64,000 nucleotides of DNA. Source: Pelomonas cellulosilytica. GTDB taxonomy: Bacteria > Pseudomonadota > Gammaproteobacteria > Burkholderiales > Burkholderiaceae_C. The translations under genes and the position numbers were made by a program. Location: assembly GCF_021353265.1 (NCBI RefSeq), contig NZ_JAJTWU010000001.1:1-64000 (forward strand), read 5' to 3'. This document shows positions 26,963 through 35,617 of this stretch, in pieces. Within the stretch, counting starts at the first letter, position 1; every line of letters begins with the position of its first letter. The notes beneath the pieces are model-generated. The model was not told the origin of the DNA. It did no database searches and saw only the letters and a list, made by a program, of their open reading frames with translations.

Positions 26963-29109
26963 GCGGCATCAGCCGCCGCGGCTTCGTCGCGCTGGCCGGT
27001 TCCGGCCTCGTGCTGGGATTGCCGCCCTTGGCGGCTGGTGAGGCGGGCGCAGCGTCGGGCGCGGGGCTGTCCCAACCGTTCCTGCGCATCGCCTCCAGCG
27101 GCGAGATCACCGTGCTGATCAAGCACCTGGAAATGGGGCAGGGCGTGTCCACGGGCCTGTCCACCATCCTTGCCGAGGAACTGGACGCCGACTGGCACGA
27201 CGTGCATGCCGAGCCGGCGCCGTTCAACCCGGCGCTCTACAAGCACACCGTCTTCGGCATCCAGACCACCGGTGGCTCCACGTCGGTCGCCAACAGCTGG
27301 CAGCAGCTGCGTGAGGCCGGCGCGGTCGCCCGCGCAATGCTCGTGCAGGCAGCGGCGCAGCGTTGGGGCGTGCCAGCGGCCGAACTGACGGCGCATGCCA
27401 GCCGCGTGCTGCATGGTGCCACCGGCCGGCAGTTGTCCTACGGCGCGCTGGCCGAGGCCGCGGCCCGGCTGCCGGTGCCCAGCGGCGTGCCGCTGAAGTC
27501 CAGCGCCGCCTACTCACTGATCGGCCGTGAACGCCGGCGCCTCGGCGCGGCGGACATGGCGCGTGGCGCCGTCGTCTACGGCATCGACATCCAGCGCCCA
27601 GGCCAGCGCGTGGCCGTGCTGCAGCGCCCGCCGCGATTTGGCGGCCGCGTTCGCACCGTGGATGCCAGCGCCGCGCTGGCCCTGCCCGGCGTGCGCGCCG
27701 TGCATCGGCTGCCGCAGGGCGTAGCCGTCGTCGCCGATGACAGCTGGACGGCCATGCAGGCGCGCCAGCGGCTGAAGATCGATTGGGACGACAGCCAGGC
27801 CGAGACACGCTCCACCCCGGAGCTGAAGGCCGAGTTCAAGCGTCTGGCCGCCAGCGGCGAGTCCGGCATCGACACACTGACCCGCGGCGACACCGCCACT
27901 GCGCTGGCCGGCGCGGCCCGAGTGATGGAGGCGGACTTCGAGCTGCCCTACCTGGCCCACCAGCCGATGGAGCCGCTGGCCGTCGTCGGCGAGCTGCGCG
28001 ACGGTCACTGCGAGATCTGGGGCGGTTTCCAGAGCCCCAGCATCGACCACCGCGCGGCGGCGCGCATCCTCGGCTTGCCAGCCGAACAGGTCGTGCTGCA
28101 TCCGCTGCCAAGCGGCGGCAGCTTCGGCCGCCGCGCGACGTTCAGCGCCGACTGGGTCAGCGAGCTGGCCGAGCTGCTTCGCGCGCAGTCCGCGGCCGGA
28201 GATACGCAGCCCGTCAAGCTGATGTGGACACGCGAGGACGACATCACCGGTGGCTACTACCGGCCCATGAGCCTGCACCGGCTGCGCGCCGCGCTGGACG
28301 GAATGGGCCGCCTGCTGGCCGTGGAACAGACCATCGTCGCGCAGTCTTTTTCACCCAGCCTCGCCAAGCCCGGCGCGCCGACGCGGCCTGACCCTTTCGT
28401 CACCGAAGGCCATCTTGCCGAGGCCTATGCGGTGCCACACGCCCGTACCCGCTGGGTTAAGCCCGACATCGGCGTGCCGGTGCACACCTACCGCGCGCTT
28501 GGCTACAACCACACCACCTTTAGCAAGGAGGTGATGATGGATGAGCTGGCCCGCGCTGCGGGCCAGGACGCACTGGCCTTCCGTCTCGCCCACCTGGCCG
28601 CGCAGCCGCGCCATGCGGCAGCGCTGCGGCTGGCGGCCGAACGGGCTGGCTGGGGCCGCCCGCTGCCGGCGGGCCGTGCGCTGGGCCTGGCCGTGCAGGA
28701 GGCGTACAAGACCGTCGTTGCCCAGGTGGCGCAAGTCCGGCTGGAGGAGGGGCGCATCGTGGTCGAGCGAGTCGTCTGCGCGGTGGACTGCGGCACCGTC
28801 ATCAACCCTGGCACGCTGCGCGCTCAGCTGGAGGGCGGCATCGCCTTCGGCCTGAGCGCCGTGCTGCACAACGAGCTGACGCTTGACGGCGGCCGCGTGC
28901 AGCAGAGCAATTTCCACGATGCCGCCGTGCTGCGACTCAACGAGATGCCGCAGGTCGAGGTGCACAGCATCGCGAGCGACGCGGCGCCCACGGGCATCGG
29001 CGAGCCCGGCAGCGTGCCCATCCTCGCGGCCGTGGCCAATGCTGTGGCACGGCTGACGGGCCGCCCAGTGCGCTCGCTGCCGATCCGGCTGGACCCGCCA
29101 TCGGGCTGA
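26959..29109 (+). CDS. molybdopterin-binding hydroxylase large subunit, IorB-like, Tat-exported
   Basis: Member of the xanthine dehydrogenase/isoquinoline 1-oxidoreductase beta family, which hydroxylates N-heteroaromatics or oxidises aldehydes using molybdenum cofactor and water. From the ATG at 26959 (overlapping the hyuB stop) it is 716 aa. A twin-arginine leader (SRRGFVALAGSG, residues 5-16) indicates periplasmic export of the folded enzyme. Seen: HLEMGQGVSTGLSTILAEEL (MoCo contact) and GIGEPGSVPILAAVANAV near the end, with the conserved active Glu. Its likely [2Fe-2S] partner is at 31213-31689 on the other strand. Cytochrome c (49936-50340) could take the electrons. Confidence 0.88.
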   Translation: MSGISRRGFVALAGSGLVLGLPPLAAGEAGAASGAGLSQPFLRIASSGEITVLIKHLEMGQGVSTGLSTILAEELDADWHDVHAEPAPFNPALYKHTVFGIQTTGGSTSVANSWQQLREAGAVARAMLVQAAAQRWGVPAAELTAHASRVLHGATGRQLSYGALAEAAARLPVPSGVPLKSSAAYSLIGRERRRLGAADMARGAVVYGIDIQRPGQRVAVLQRPPRFGGRVRTVDASAALALPGVRAVHRLPQGVAVVADDSWTAMQARQRLKIDWDDSQAETRSTPELKAEFKRLAASGESGIDTLTRGDTATALAGAARVMEADFELPYLAHQPMEPLAVVGELRDGHCEIWGGFQSPSIDHRAAARILGLPAEQVVLHPLPSGGSFGRRATFSADWVSELAELLRAQSAAGDTQPVKLMWTREDDITGGYYRPMSLHRLRAALDGMGRLLAVEQTIVAQSFSPSLAKPGAPTRPDPFVTEGHLAEAYAVPHARTRWVKPDIGVPVHTYRALGYNHTTFSKEVMMDELARAAGQDALAFRLAHLAAQPRHAAALRLAAERAGWGRPLPAGRALGLAVQEAYKTVVAQVAQVRLEEGRIVVERVVCAVDCGTVINPGTLRAQLEGGIAFGLSAVLHNELTLDGGRVQQSNFHDAAVLRLNEMPQVEVHSIASDAAPTGIGEPGSVPILAAVANAVARLTGRPVRSLPIRLDPPSG

Positions 29110-29118
29110 GGACTTGTG

Positions 29119-30138
29119 ATGGACGTGTATGAGATCGGCCCGCAGCAGGGCCTGGACGGCCTGCGCCGCACGCAGCGACCTTTTCCCAAACCCGGCCACG
29201 GCCAGGCGCTGCTGCGCCTGCGCGCGGCCTGCCTGAACCACCGCGACCTGCTGGTGCTGCAGGGCCGCTACGGCGCATTGCGGCCCGAGAGCCGCGTGCC
29301 GCTGTCCGATGGTATCGGCGAGGTCATCGCCGTGGGCCCGGGCTGCGGCGAGCTGCGCGTGGGCCATCGCGCCATCGCGCCGCATTTCGTCAGCTGGCTG
29401 GATGGCGACTTCCACATGTCCGCCTTCGCCGCCGACCTCGGTACGTCGCTGGACGGCTGGCTGGCCGAAACGGTGCTGGTGCCGGCGGCTGCGCTGGTGG
29501 CCGTACCCGATGCGCTTGGGGATGAGCAGGCTGCACCTCTGTGTGCCGCTGGCGTCACGGCCTGGCATGCGCTTGTCGAATGGGCTCGCGTGAAGGCCGG
29601 CGACCTGGTGCTGGCACTGGGCACCGGCGGCGTGTCCATCTTCGCGCTGCAACTGGCCAAGCTGCATGGAGCGCGCGTGGCCATCACGTCGTCCAGCGAC
29701 GAGAAGTTGGCCGTTGCTCGGGCGCTCGGCGCCGACTTGACGATCAACTACCGCACCCATCCCGACTGGGCCGCCGAACTGCTGCGCGTCAGCGGCGGGC
29801 AGGGCGCCGACATCGTGCTGGAGACCGGCGGCATGGCCACGCTGCCAGCTTCCATCGACGCGGCAGCGACGAACGGGCGCATTGCCCTCATCGGCGCGCT
29901 GGGCGGCTATGCCACCAATGCGGTGCCCAACGTGACGACGCTGGTGATGAAGAACCTGACGATTAAGGGCATCACGTCGGGCAGCCGCGCGATGTTGGCG
30001 CGCCTCGTGCAAGCGGCCGCCGCCAACGGCCTCTCGCCGCTCATCGACCGCGAGTTCGGCTTCGAAGAGGCCGCTGCGGCGTATGCGCATCTGCAAGCGG
30101 CTGGCCATGTCGGCAAGGTGCTGATCCGCGGGCGCTGA
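29119..30138 (+). CDS. zinc-independent MDR-family (quinone-oxidoreductase-like) dehydrogenase
   Basis: A medium-chain dehydrogenase/reductase of 339 aa. It shows the GroES-like N-domain (CLNHRDLLVLQGRYG, with no catalytic-zinc cysteine), the Rossmann segment LVLALGTGGVSIFALQLAK and GQGADIVLETGG. These point to an NADPH-dependent quinone or enone reductase rather than a zinc alcohol dehydrogenase. The ATG at 29119 lies 9 nt after the molybdenum hydroxylase gene; a GTG one codon upstream is possible. Substrate unknown; a role in reducing an unsaturated intermediate of the cluster is inferred. Confidence 0.85.
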   Translation: MDVYEIGPQQGLDGLRRTQRPFPKPGHGQALLRLRAACLNHRDLLVLQGRYGALRPESRVPLSDGIGEVIAVGPGCGELRVGHRAIAPHFVSWLDGDFHMSAFAADLGTSLDGWLAETVLVPAAALVAVPDALGDEQAAPLCAAGVTAWHALVEWARVKAGDLVLALGTGGVSIFALQLAKLHGARVAITSSSDEKLAVARALGADLTINYRTHPDWAAELLRVSGGQGADIVLETGGMATLPASIDAAATNGRIALIGALGGYATNAVPNVTTLVMKNLTIKGITSGSRAMLARLVQAAAANGLSPLIDREFGFEEAAAAYAHLQAAGHVGKVLIRGR

Positions 30139-30314
30139 GAACACGACAGGCAGCCGTTCGCAGGCCGAACAGCAGCCATCGCCAGCCGGCGCGGTAGCGC
30201 CTTAGCGCTGATCATGAACGCCATCGTGCCGAGAGCCGACCGACGCCGACGCGCGCGGAGCCTGGCACGGGCATTGAGGCCTCCCTGCCTCATCCATGAA
30301 AGGAAAGCGATCAA

Positions 30315-30995
30315 ATGGAATTCAATGAACTGGCCGTGCTGCGATGGGTGCACATCGTCTGCATGGTGTACTGGCTTGGCGGCGAATGGGGCATCTTCAA
30401 TCTGTCCCGCCACATCGTGAACCGCTCGTTGCCGATGGAAGAGCGCCGCCGCCACATGGAGACGGCCTACCGGATCGACATCCTGGCCCGCTCCGGCATC
30501 ATCCTGCTGCTGCCGCTGGGCCTGCACATGGGGCACTTCTGGGGCACGCAGCCCTTGGGGGGCGCCTGGCTGGCCGGCATGTGGGTGCTGGCGCTGAGCT
30601 GGCTGGGCCTGTGCCTGACGGCATTCTTCCGACGCGAGACCGACGTTGGCATCAAGCTGACCATCATCGACGAGCGCGTGCGCTTCGTGCTGATCCCCGT
30701 GCTGCTGGTCTGCGCGATCAGCTCGCTGCTGGGCCACGGCCCGTTCGCCGCGGAGTCAGGCCAGCGCTGGTACTCGATCAAGGTCATGCTGTACTCCGGC
30801 ACGCTTGTCATCGGCTTGTACCTGCGCTTCGTCATGCGCGAGTGGACGATGATGTTCCGCGAGCTGGCCAAGGGCCCGAATCCGGTCGTGGAAGCCACGC
30901 TGGAGCGTTCGCTGCGCCGCAGCCGCATCACCGCCTACTGCTACTGGGTCATCATCCTGTCGGTGGCCTTCATGGGGGCGGTCAAGCCGCTGTGA
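30315..30995 (+). CDS. multi-pass inner-membrane protein of unknown function
   Basis: I do not recognise a specific family. The product is 226 aa with about six hydrophobic segments (near 7-27, 55-75, 84-104, 122-142, 150-170 and 203-223). It has a conserved-looking start LRWVHIVCMVYWLGGEWG with a histidine in the first helix and another in LGLHMGHFWG, reminiscent of CopD/DUF2269-type or b-haem-like membrane proteins. An electron-transfer role with the periplasmic molybdenum enzyme is speculative. The gene follows a 176-nt gap, has GAAAGGA before its ATG, and ends before a good terminator. Confidence 0.7.
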   Translation: MEFNELAVLRWVHIVCMVYWLGGEWGIFNLSRHIVNRSLPMEERRRHMETAYRIDILARSGIILLLPLGLHMGHFWGTQPLGGAWLAGMWVLALSWLGLCLTAFFRRETDVGIKLTIIDERVRFVLIPVLLVCAISSLLGHGPFAAESGQRWYSIKVMLYSGTLVIGLYLRFVMREWTMMFRELAKGPNPVVEATLERSLRRSRITAYCYWVIILSVAFMGAVKPL

Positions 30996-31028
30996 GTGCA
31001 GGCGGGGCGTCAGGCCCTGGCCACCGCA

Positions 31029-31052
31029 AGGGGAGCTTCGGCTCCCCTCTTT
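31029..31052 (+). terminator. rho-independent terminator after the hyuAB operon
   Basis: An 8-bp stem AGGGGAGC / GCTCCCCT with a TTCG tetraloop is followed by CTTT. It starts 34 nt after the membrane-protein stop. Confidence 0.8.
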
Positions 31053-31151
31053 CCATGTCCGCAACGGTTTTGGGGCGAATGCCTGAGAGACAGGTCGGCT
31101 GGCGGCTGTGGACGGCGCGTCTGCTCGTCACCCGGCCGGACGTGCTACCTG

Positions 31152-31200
31152 CAAAGACATCGCCCGCAGCCGCCGGAAGCGGGTGCGGGCGATGTCTTTG
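31152..31200. terminator. perfect 16-bp inverted repeat, probable terminator of the MFS-[2Fe-2S] operon
   Basis: Arms 31152-31167 and 31185-31200 (CAAAGACATCGCCCGC and its complement) flank a 17-nt loop. It begins 13 nt beyond the [2Fe-2S] gene stop. The outer end is AAAG/CTTT, giving only a short U-run on either strand. It is unusually long and perfect. Confidence 0.65.
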
Positions 31201-31212
31201 GGTACGGCGTTA

Positions 31213-31689
31213 TCAGGCGAGGGCTCGCGCCGCGTCGATCACGGCAGCGCGGATGCGGGTGTAAGTCCCGCAGCGGCACAGGTTGCCCGACATGGCCGCG
31301 TCGACCTCGGCATCGCTGGGTCGGTGGCCGCGCGGCAGCCTCTTCAGGAAGGCCGTGGCCGCCATGACCTGGCCAGCCTGGCAGTAGCCGCACTGGGCCA
31401 CGTCATGCGCCACCCAGGCGTCCAACACGGCGCGGCCCACGCGGTCGCTGCCGGCAGCGAGGTCTTCGACCGTCGTCAGCCGATGGCCCGCGGCGGCCGA
31501 TATCGGCGTCACGCAGGCGCGCACGGCCTGGCCGTCGAGATGCACGGTGCAGGCGCCGCACAGCGCGGCGCCGCAGCCGAACTTGGTGCCGGTCAGCGAC
31601 AGCTTGTCGCGCAGCACCCAGAGCAAGGGCATGGCAGGGTCGGCATCAACCGTGCGGGTCTGGCCATTGACGTTCAGCTTGTGATTCAT
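31213..31689 (-). CDS. [2Fe-2S] subunit of molybdenum hydroxylase, IorA-like
   Basis: Small electron-transfer subunit of xanthine-dehydrogenase-family hydroxylases, 158 aa. The plant-type [2Fe-2S] site is Cys39/44/47/59; the second cluster is Cys100/103 and Cys138/140 (CGYC...CRC). It lacks a signal peptide and would be co-exported with the Tat-signalled large subunit encoded at 26959-29109. The ATG at 31689 overlaps the MFS stop. Being split from the large subunit onto the opposite strand is unusual for this family. Confidence 0.9.
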   Translation of the reverse strand: MNHKLNVNGQTRTVDADPAMPLLWVLRDKLSLTGTKFGCGAALCGACTVHLDGQAVRACVTPISAAAGHRLTTVEDLAAGSDRVGRAVLDAWVAHDVAQCGYCQAGQVMAATAFLKRLPRGHRPSDAEVDAAMSGNLCRCGTYTRIRAAVIDAARALA

Positions 31690-32915
31690 GACTTGTCGAA
31701 CTCGCGGTAGCGGCCCAGGCCCAGAAGCAGCAGTGCACCGGCCAGCAACGCGGCACTCGCGCCGGCGAGCACCATCGCGTAGGACCCTGTCTTGTCGAAG
31801 CTCCAGCCGAATACCGCCGGCCCGAAGCCCGTGCCGATGGCGAAGCAGCAGTACAGCAGCGCATAGGTCTGCGCGTAGCTGCGCATGCCGAAGTAGCGCG
31901 CCACCAGGAAGGCCAGCAGGTCGTACTCCACGCCGACGGCGAAGCCGATCAGCACGATGGACAGCAGCGCCGTCGTCTGGGTCATGTGCCCTTGTGCGAT
32001 CAGCCAGCAGGAGATGCCCGGCAGGCACAGGATGACGAAGGCCACGCCCGGCGCCCAGAAACGGTCGATGAGCCATCCCCCGACGAGCCGCCCGGTCAGC
32101 GCCGACAGGCCGATGAAGGCAGTGAGGCCCAGGATCTGCGAGCGCTCGAAGCCGTTGGTCTTGAGGATGTTCTCCATGTTCGGGATCGGTCCGCCGAGCG
32201 CGAACGAGATCGGCACCAGAGCCGCGGCCATCAGCCAGAAACGCCAGTCGCGAAGAGTCTGCGTGAAGGTCAGCCCGGTCACCTCTGTGCGTGCGCCGCG
32301 CTGCTGCTGCGGGTCGCCATCGACGTTGCGGAACAGCAGGTAGGCCACCGGCAGCGCGACCAGCAGCGGCAGCAGGCCCAGGCCGACGTAGGCGCCGCGC
32401 CAGCCGAAGCTGGCGATCAGCCACGCGGTGTAAGGCTTGGCGATGACGCCGAACAGTCCTGTGCCGGTCAGAGTGAGGCCCAGCGCCAGGCCCTTGCGCT
32501 CCTCGAACCATGCGTTGACGCCGCGCGTCCATGTGATGGGCAGCGTACCGGCGCCCAGCACGGCAATGCCGACCCAGGTCAGGTAATACATCGTCAAGCT
32601 GCCGTTGCCCAGCGCGAAGGCCATGAACGACAGCGAGAACAGCAACGTCGATGCGACCGCCACTGGCCGCGTGCCGAAGCGGATGGCGAGATAGCCCGTC
32701 AGCGGCGCGGTCACCAGCGTAGTCAGCGTCATCACCGTGATGCCGAAGAAGACCTGGCCGATGCCCCAGCCGAACTCGCGTGCCAGCTCTGGGGCGAGCA
32801 GACCTACCGTGTAGAACGGCAGCGGCGACAGCCCCAGCCCGACGCCGAGAAAAGCCGCCAGCACGATGGGCCAGCCCCGCTTGAATTCGCCATAGCCCAC
32901 TGTCTTCCTGTTCAT
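31686..32915 (-). CDS. MFS transporter
   Basis: A 12-helix major facilitator of 409 aa from the ATG at 32915 (CAGGAG upstream). An in-frame upstream start at 33023 lacks hydrophobic character and is rejected. It resembles oxalate/formate-antiporter-like and monocarboxylate carriers (GWPIVLAAFLGVGLGLSPLPF, later GFAVGVEYDLLAFLVARYFG). Coupling to the [2Fe-2S] gene and a divergent flavoprotein implies uptake of an organic acid or heterocycle used by the cluster. Substrate inferred only. Confidence 0.85.
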   Translation of the reverse strand: MNRKTVGYGEFKRGWPIVLAAFLGVGLGLSPLPFYTVGLLAPELAREFGWGIGQVFFGITVMTLTTLVTAPLTGYLAIRFGTRPVAVASTLLFSLSFMAFALGNGSLTMYYLTWVGIAVLGAGTLPITWTRGVNAWFEERKGLALGLTLTGTGLFGVIAKPYTAWLIASFGWRGAYVGLGLLPLLVALPVAYLLFRNVDGDPQQQRGARTEVTGLTFTQTLRDWRFWLMAAALVPISFALGGPIPNMENILKTNGFERSQILGLTAFIGLSALTGRLVGGWLIDRFWAPGVAFVILCLPGISCWLIAQGHMTQTTALLSIVLIGFAVGVEYDLLAFLVARYFGMRSYAQTYALLYCCFAIGTGFGPAVFGWSFDKTGSYAMVLAGASAALLAGALLLLGLGRYREFDKS

Positions 32916-33103
32916 CAAAGCCTGCTCCTGACGCGGTCGGTGCGCAGGCCCACGGCCTGCCCTCAACCCATGATGGCCAGCGCCCGCGCGATCACGAAGG
33001 CAGCGTCGCCGTCTATCCAGCAAGTGAACAGCGGCCCAGTCGGCCCCGCGTGCGGCGATGGGCCTGGCCTAGTCTGCAAGGCCTGTTGTCTGCTGGAGTC
33101 GTC

Positions 33104-34714
33104 ATGCTCGAGATCGAAACCCCGCCGGTTGCCGCACTGGAACTGTTGAAGGCCGAGCTGGTGGCCGCCCTGGGCGCGCCGCATGTCAGCGCCGACGAGG
33201 CGACCTGCGCGCTGCACAGCCAGGACATCTGGGGTCGCGGCACTTACCGGGTCGCGCTCGTCGTGTCTCCCTCCAGGCCCGAGCAGATCGCCGCGACGCT
33301 GCAGGCCGTGCGCCGGCATGGCTATGTCGTCGCGCCGCGTGGTGGTGGCATGGGCTACACCGGCGCCTACCTCGTGAACTCGCCGCGCTGCGTGTCGCTG
33401 GACCTGTCGCGCATGGACCGCATCCTCGCCATCGAAGCCGAGGACATGACGGTCACCGTCGAGCCCGGCTGCACCTGGGCCGCATTGCGTGCCGCGCTGG
33501 CGCCGCTGGGCCTGCGCACACCGTTCTGGGGACCAATGTCGGGCCTGCGCTCGACGGTGGGCGGCGCCATCTCGCAGAACGCCGCGATGCTCGGCGCGGG
33601 CCAGCATGGCATCTCCGCGGACAGTGTCGTCGGGCTCACCGTCGTGCTGGGCGACGGGCAGATCCTGCGGACCGGCGTCGGCGGTTTGGACGGAGGCGCG
33701 CCGTTCTTCCGCCACTACGGACCGGACCTGACCGGCCTGTTCTGCGGCGACAGCGGCGCCATGGGCATCAAGGCGGCGATCACGTTGCGACTGATGGCCA
33801 ACCCGGCGTACGAGGACTACGCGTCCTTCGCGTTCCGCACCGGCCGCGACTTGCTGTCGGCGATGGCCGCGATGGCGCGTGCTGGCATCGCCAGCGAAAT
33901 GTGCGCCTTCGACCCGGGCCTCACGCGCGTGCGCATGCAGCGCTCATCGCTGGCCAGCGATGTTAAGACGCTCGGCGCGGTCGTGGGCCGGCAGAAGTCG
34001 CTCGTGAAGGGACTACTGGAGGCCGGCAAGATCGCGCTGGCCGGCCGCGACTTCGTCGGCGAGGAGAACTACTCGCTGCATATGATCGCCGAGGGCCGCA
34101 GCGCTGCGGGTGTGCAGGCTGACATCGCCGAGGCCCGGCGCATCGCCGCCGAATACCGAGGTGAGGAGATCGCCAACACGATCGCCAAGGTCATCCGCGC
34201 CCAGCCCTTCCCGCCGCTGAACAGCGTGCTAGGCCCCGGCGGCGAGCGCTGGGCGCCGGTGCATGGTGTCTCGGCACTGTCGGTGGCGGCTGCGCTGTTC
34301 GAGGCTATCGAGCGGGTCTTCGCCGACATGGCAGCGGACTTCCAGCGCTGCGGCGTCAAGGTGGGCTACTTGTTCTCGTCGATATCGACGAATGCGCTGC
34401 TGCTTGAGCCCGTCTTCTATTGGCCTGGGGAGCGCCTTCCCGTGCACGTGGTGGCTATCCAACCCGAGCACCTGGCGCGGCTGCCCTCGCTGGCGGACGA
34501 CCCCGCGGCAACGGCCGTCGTCGTGCAGGCCCGCAAGCAGCTGATGGCCGTGTTTCAGCGTTTCGGCTGCGGCCATTTCCAGATTGGCCGCACCTATCCC
34601 TACCGCCAGAGCCGGGATGCGGCAGGCTGGCATCTGGTGGAGGCCATCAAGGCCACCGTCGACCCCGACCAGTTGCTGAACCCGGGCGTGCTGGGGCTGG
34701 GCGACCTGCGCTGA
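33104..34714 (+). CDS. FAD-binding PCMH-type oxidoreductase (GlcD/VAO-like)
   Basis: A 536-aa flavoprotein starting at the ATG at 33104 (GGAG eight nt upstream). The PCMH-type FAD domain covers about residues 45-225 (VVSPSRPEQIAATLQAV, APRGGGMGYTGAYL, STVGGAISQNAAMLGAG). The C-terminal cap domain ends in ATVDPDQLLNPGVLGL, as in glycolate/lactate dehydrogenases and vanillyl-alcohol oxidases. It likely oxidises a hydroxy acid or aromatic alcohol. Divergent from the MFS gene and convergent with the maleate-isomerase-like gene. Substrate unknown. Confidence 0.85.
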   Translation: MLEIETPPVAALELLKAELVAALGAPHVSADEATCALHSQDIWGRGTYRVALVVSPSRPEQIAATLQAVRRHGYVVAPRGGGMGYTGAYLVNSPRCVSLDLSRMDRILAIEAEDMTVTVEPGCTWAALRAALAPLGLRTPFWGPMSGLRSTVGGAISQNAAMLGAGQHGISADSVVGLTVVLGDGQILRTGVGGLDGGAPFFRHYGPDLTGLFCGDSGAMGIKAAITLRLMANPAYEDYASFAFRTGRDLLSAMAAMARAGIASEMCAFDPGLTRVRMQRSSLASDVKTLGAVVGRQKSLVKGLLEAGKIALAGRDFVGEENYSLHMIAEGRSAAGVQADIAEARRIAAEYRGEEIANTIAKVIRAQPFPPLNSVLGPGGERWAPVHGVSALSVAAALFEAIERVFADMAADFQRCGVKVGYLFSSISTNALLLEPVFYWPGERLPVHVVAIQPEHLARLPSLADDPAATAVVVQARKQLMAVFQRFGCGHFQIGRTYPYRQSRDAAGWHLVEAIKATVDPDQLLNPGVLGLGDLR

Positions 34715-34761
34715 CCCTTTTCCCGCCGCCGTGCCGGCTGTGCACGGCGGGCCCTGGCAGC

Positions 34762-34799
34762 AAAAGGAAGGCCCCGTCGCGGAAACGACGGGGCCTTTT
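34762..34799. terminator. bidirectional terminator between convergent genes
   Basis: A 12-bp stem (AAGGCCCCGTCG at 34768-34779, complement at 34786-34797) with a 6-nt loop is flanked by AAAA on the left and TTTT on the right. It serves both the flavoprotein gene and the minus-strand operon ending at 34820. Confidence 0.88.
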
Positions 34800-34819
34800 G
34801 CTGGGGCGGTTCAGCCGCG

Positions 34820-35617
34820 TCAGTCGCGCTTGAGGTCCAGGTGCTGCAGCAGCGGGCCGAAGCCTTCAACGCCGTCCATGATGCCGTTGGTGCGCAGGGC
34901 GTGCCAGTAGGTTGCGGTATTGATCGCGATCACCGGCTTGTCCAGGAAGTGCTCGGCAAAGGGCGCCATGCGCGCCATGCTGAGGTTGGTGCCCACCTGA
35001 ACGATGGCGTCGATGTCGTCTCCGTCAAGCTGCTTCAGGGCAGCTGCAATCTGTGGCTCGGTCACGCGTGAGATGTTGGTCCAGCTGGTGCACTGCAACG
35101 GCAGGTCGCGCACGGTCTCGACGCCGTAGTCACTGAAGAAGTTCTTCACGTGCTGGTTGGCTACCGGGTAGTAGGGCGAGATCACGGCGATCCGGCGGAT
35201 GCCGCCGTAGGCCTTCATCGCCTCCACGCAGCTAATGGGGCCGACGCTGAAGTCCTTGCCGGCCAGTTCGCGCAGGTGCTTGAGCTGGGCATGGCAAGCC
35301 TTTGCACCGCCGATGAACGAGACGGCCGAGACGCCCATCACGTAGTAGTCTGGCTCGGCGGTCATCGCACTGCGGATCGCGGCATCGACGGCCGCCTGCA
35401 GCACGTCCATGCCGGCCATGAAAGACTCGTTCGACAGCGCCTTGGCGTTCTCGATGTAGATGTCGCGGTACTGGTTGGTGACGCCTGCCGGTCGCATGGC
35501 CGCGAACTCGGGCTCGACGATGGTGTTCGTCGATGGGCCGAAGCAGGCAAAGACCTTGCGCCAGCCCAGCGTGTCGCGACCTTGAGGACGGGGAATGGGT
35601 TTGCTCTGGGGACTCAT
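34820..35617 (-). CDS. Asp/Glu racemase-fold protein, maleate isomerase / arylmalonate decarboxylase family
   Basis: A 265-aa member of the family containing maleate cis-trans isomerase and arylmalonate decarboxylase. Seen: FGPSTNTIVEPE (26-37), YYVMGVSAVSFIGG (91-104), RRIAVISPYYPV and VQVGTNLSMARM. Known maleate isomerases use two cysteines, one in each of the last-but-two and last motif regions. Here the equivalent places read VSAVS and TNLS, without Cys, so the reaction may differ. The ATG overlaps the double-cupin stop. The likely substrate is a substituted maleate or malonate, by inference from the neighbours. Confidence 0.78.
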   Translation of the reverse strand: MSPQSKPIPRPQGRDTLGWRKVFACFGPSTNTIVEPEFAAMRPAGVTNQYRDIYIENAKALSNESFMAGMDVLQAAVDAAIRSAMTAEPDYYVMGVSAVSFIGGAKACHAQLKHLRELAGKDFSVGPISCVEAMKAYGGIRRIAVISPYYPVANQHVKNFFSDYGVETVRDLPLQCTSWTNISRVTEPQIAAALKQLDGDDIDAIVQVGTNLSMARMAPFAEHFLDKPVIAINTATYWHALRTNGIMDGVEGFGPLLQHLDLKRD

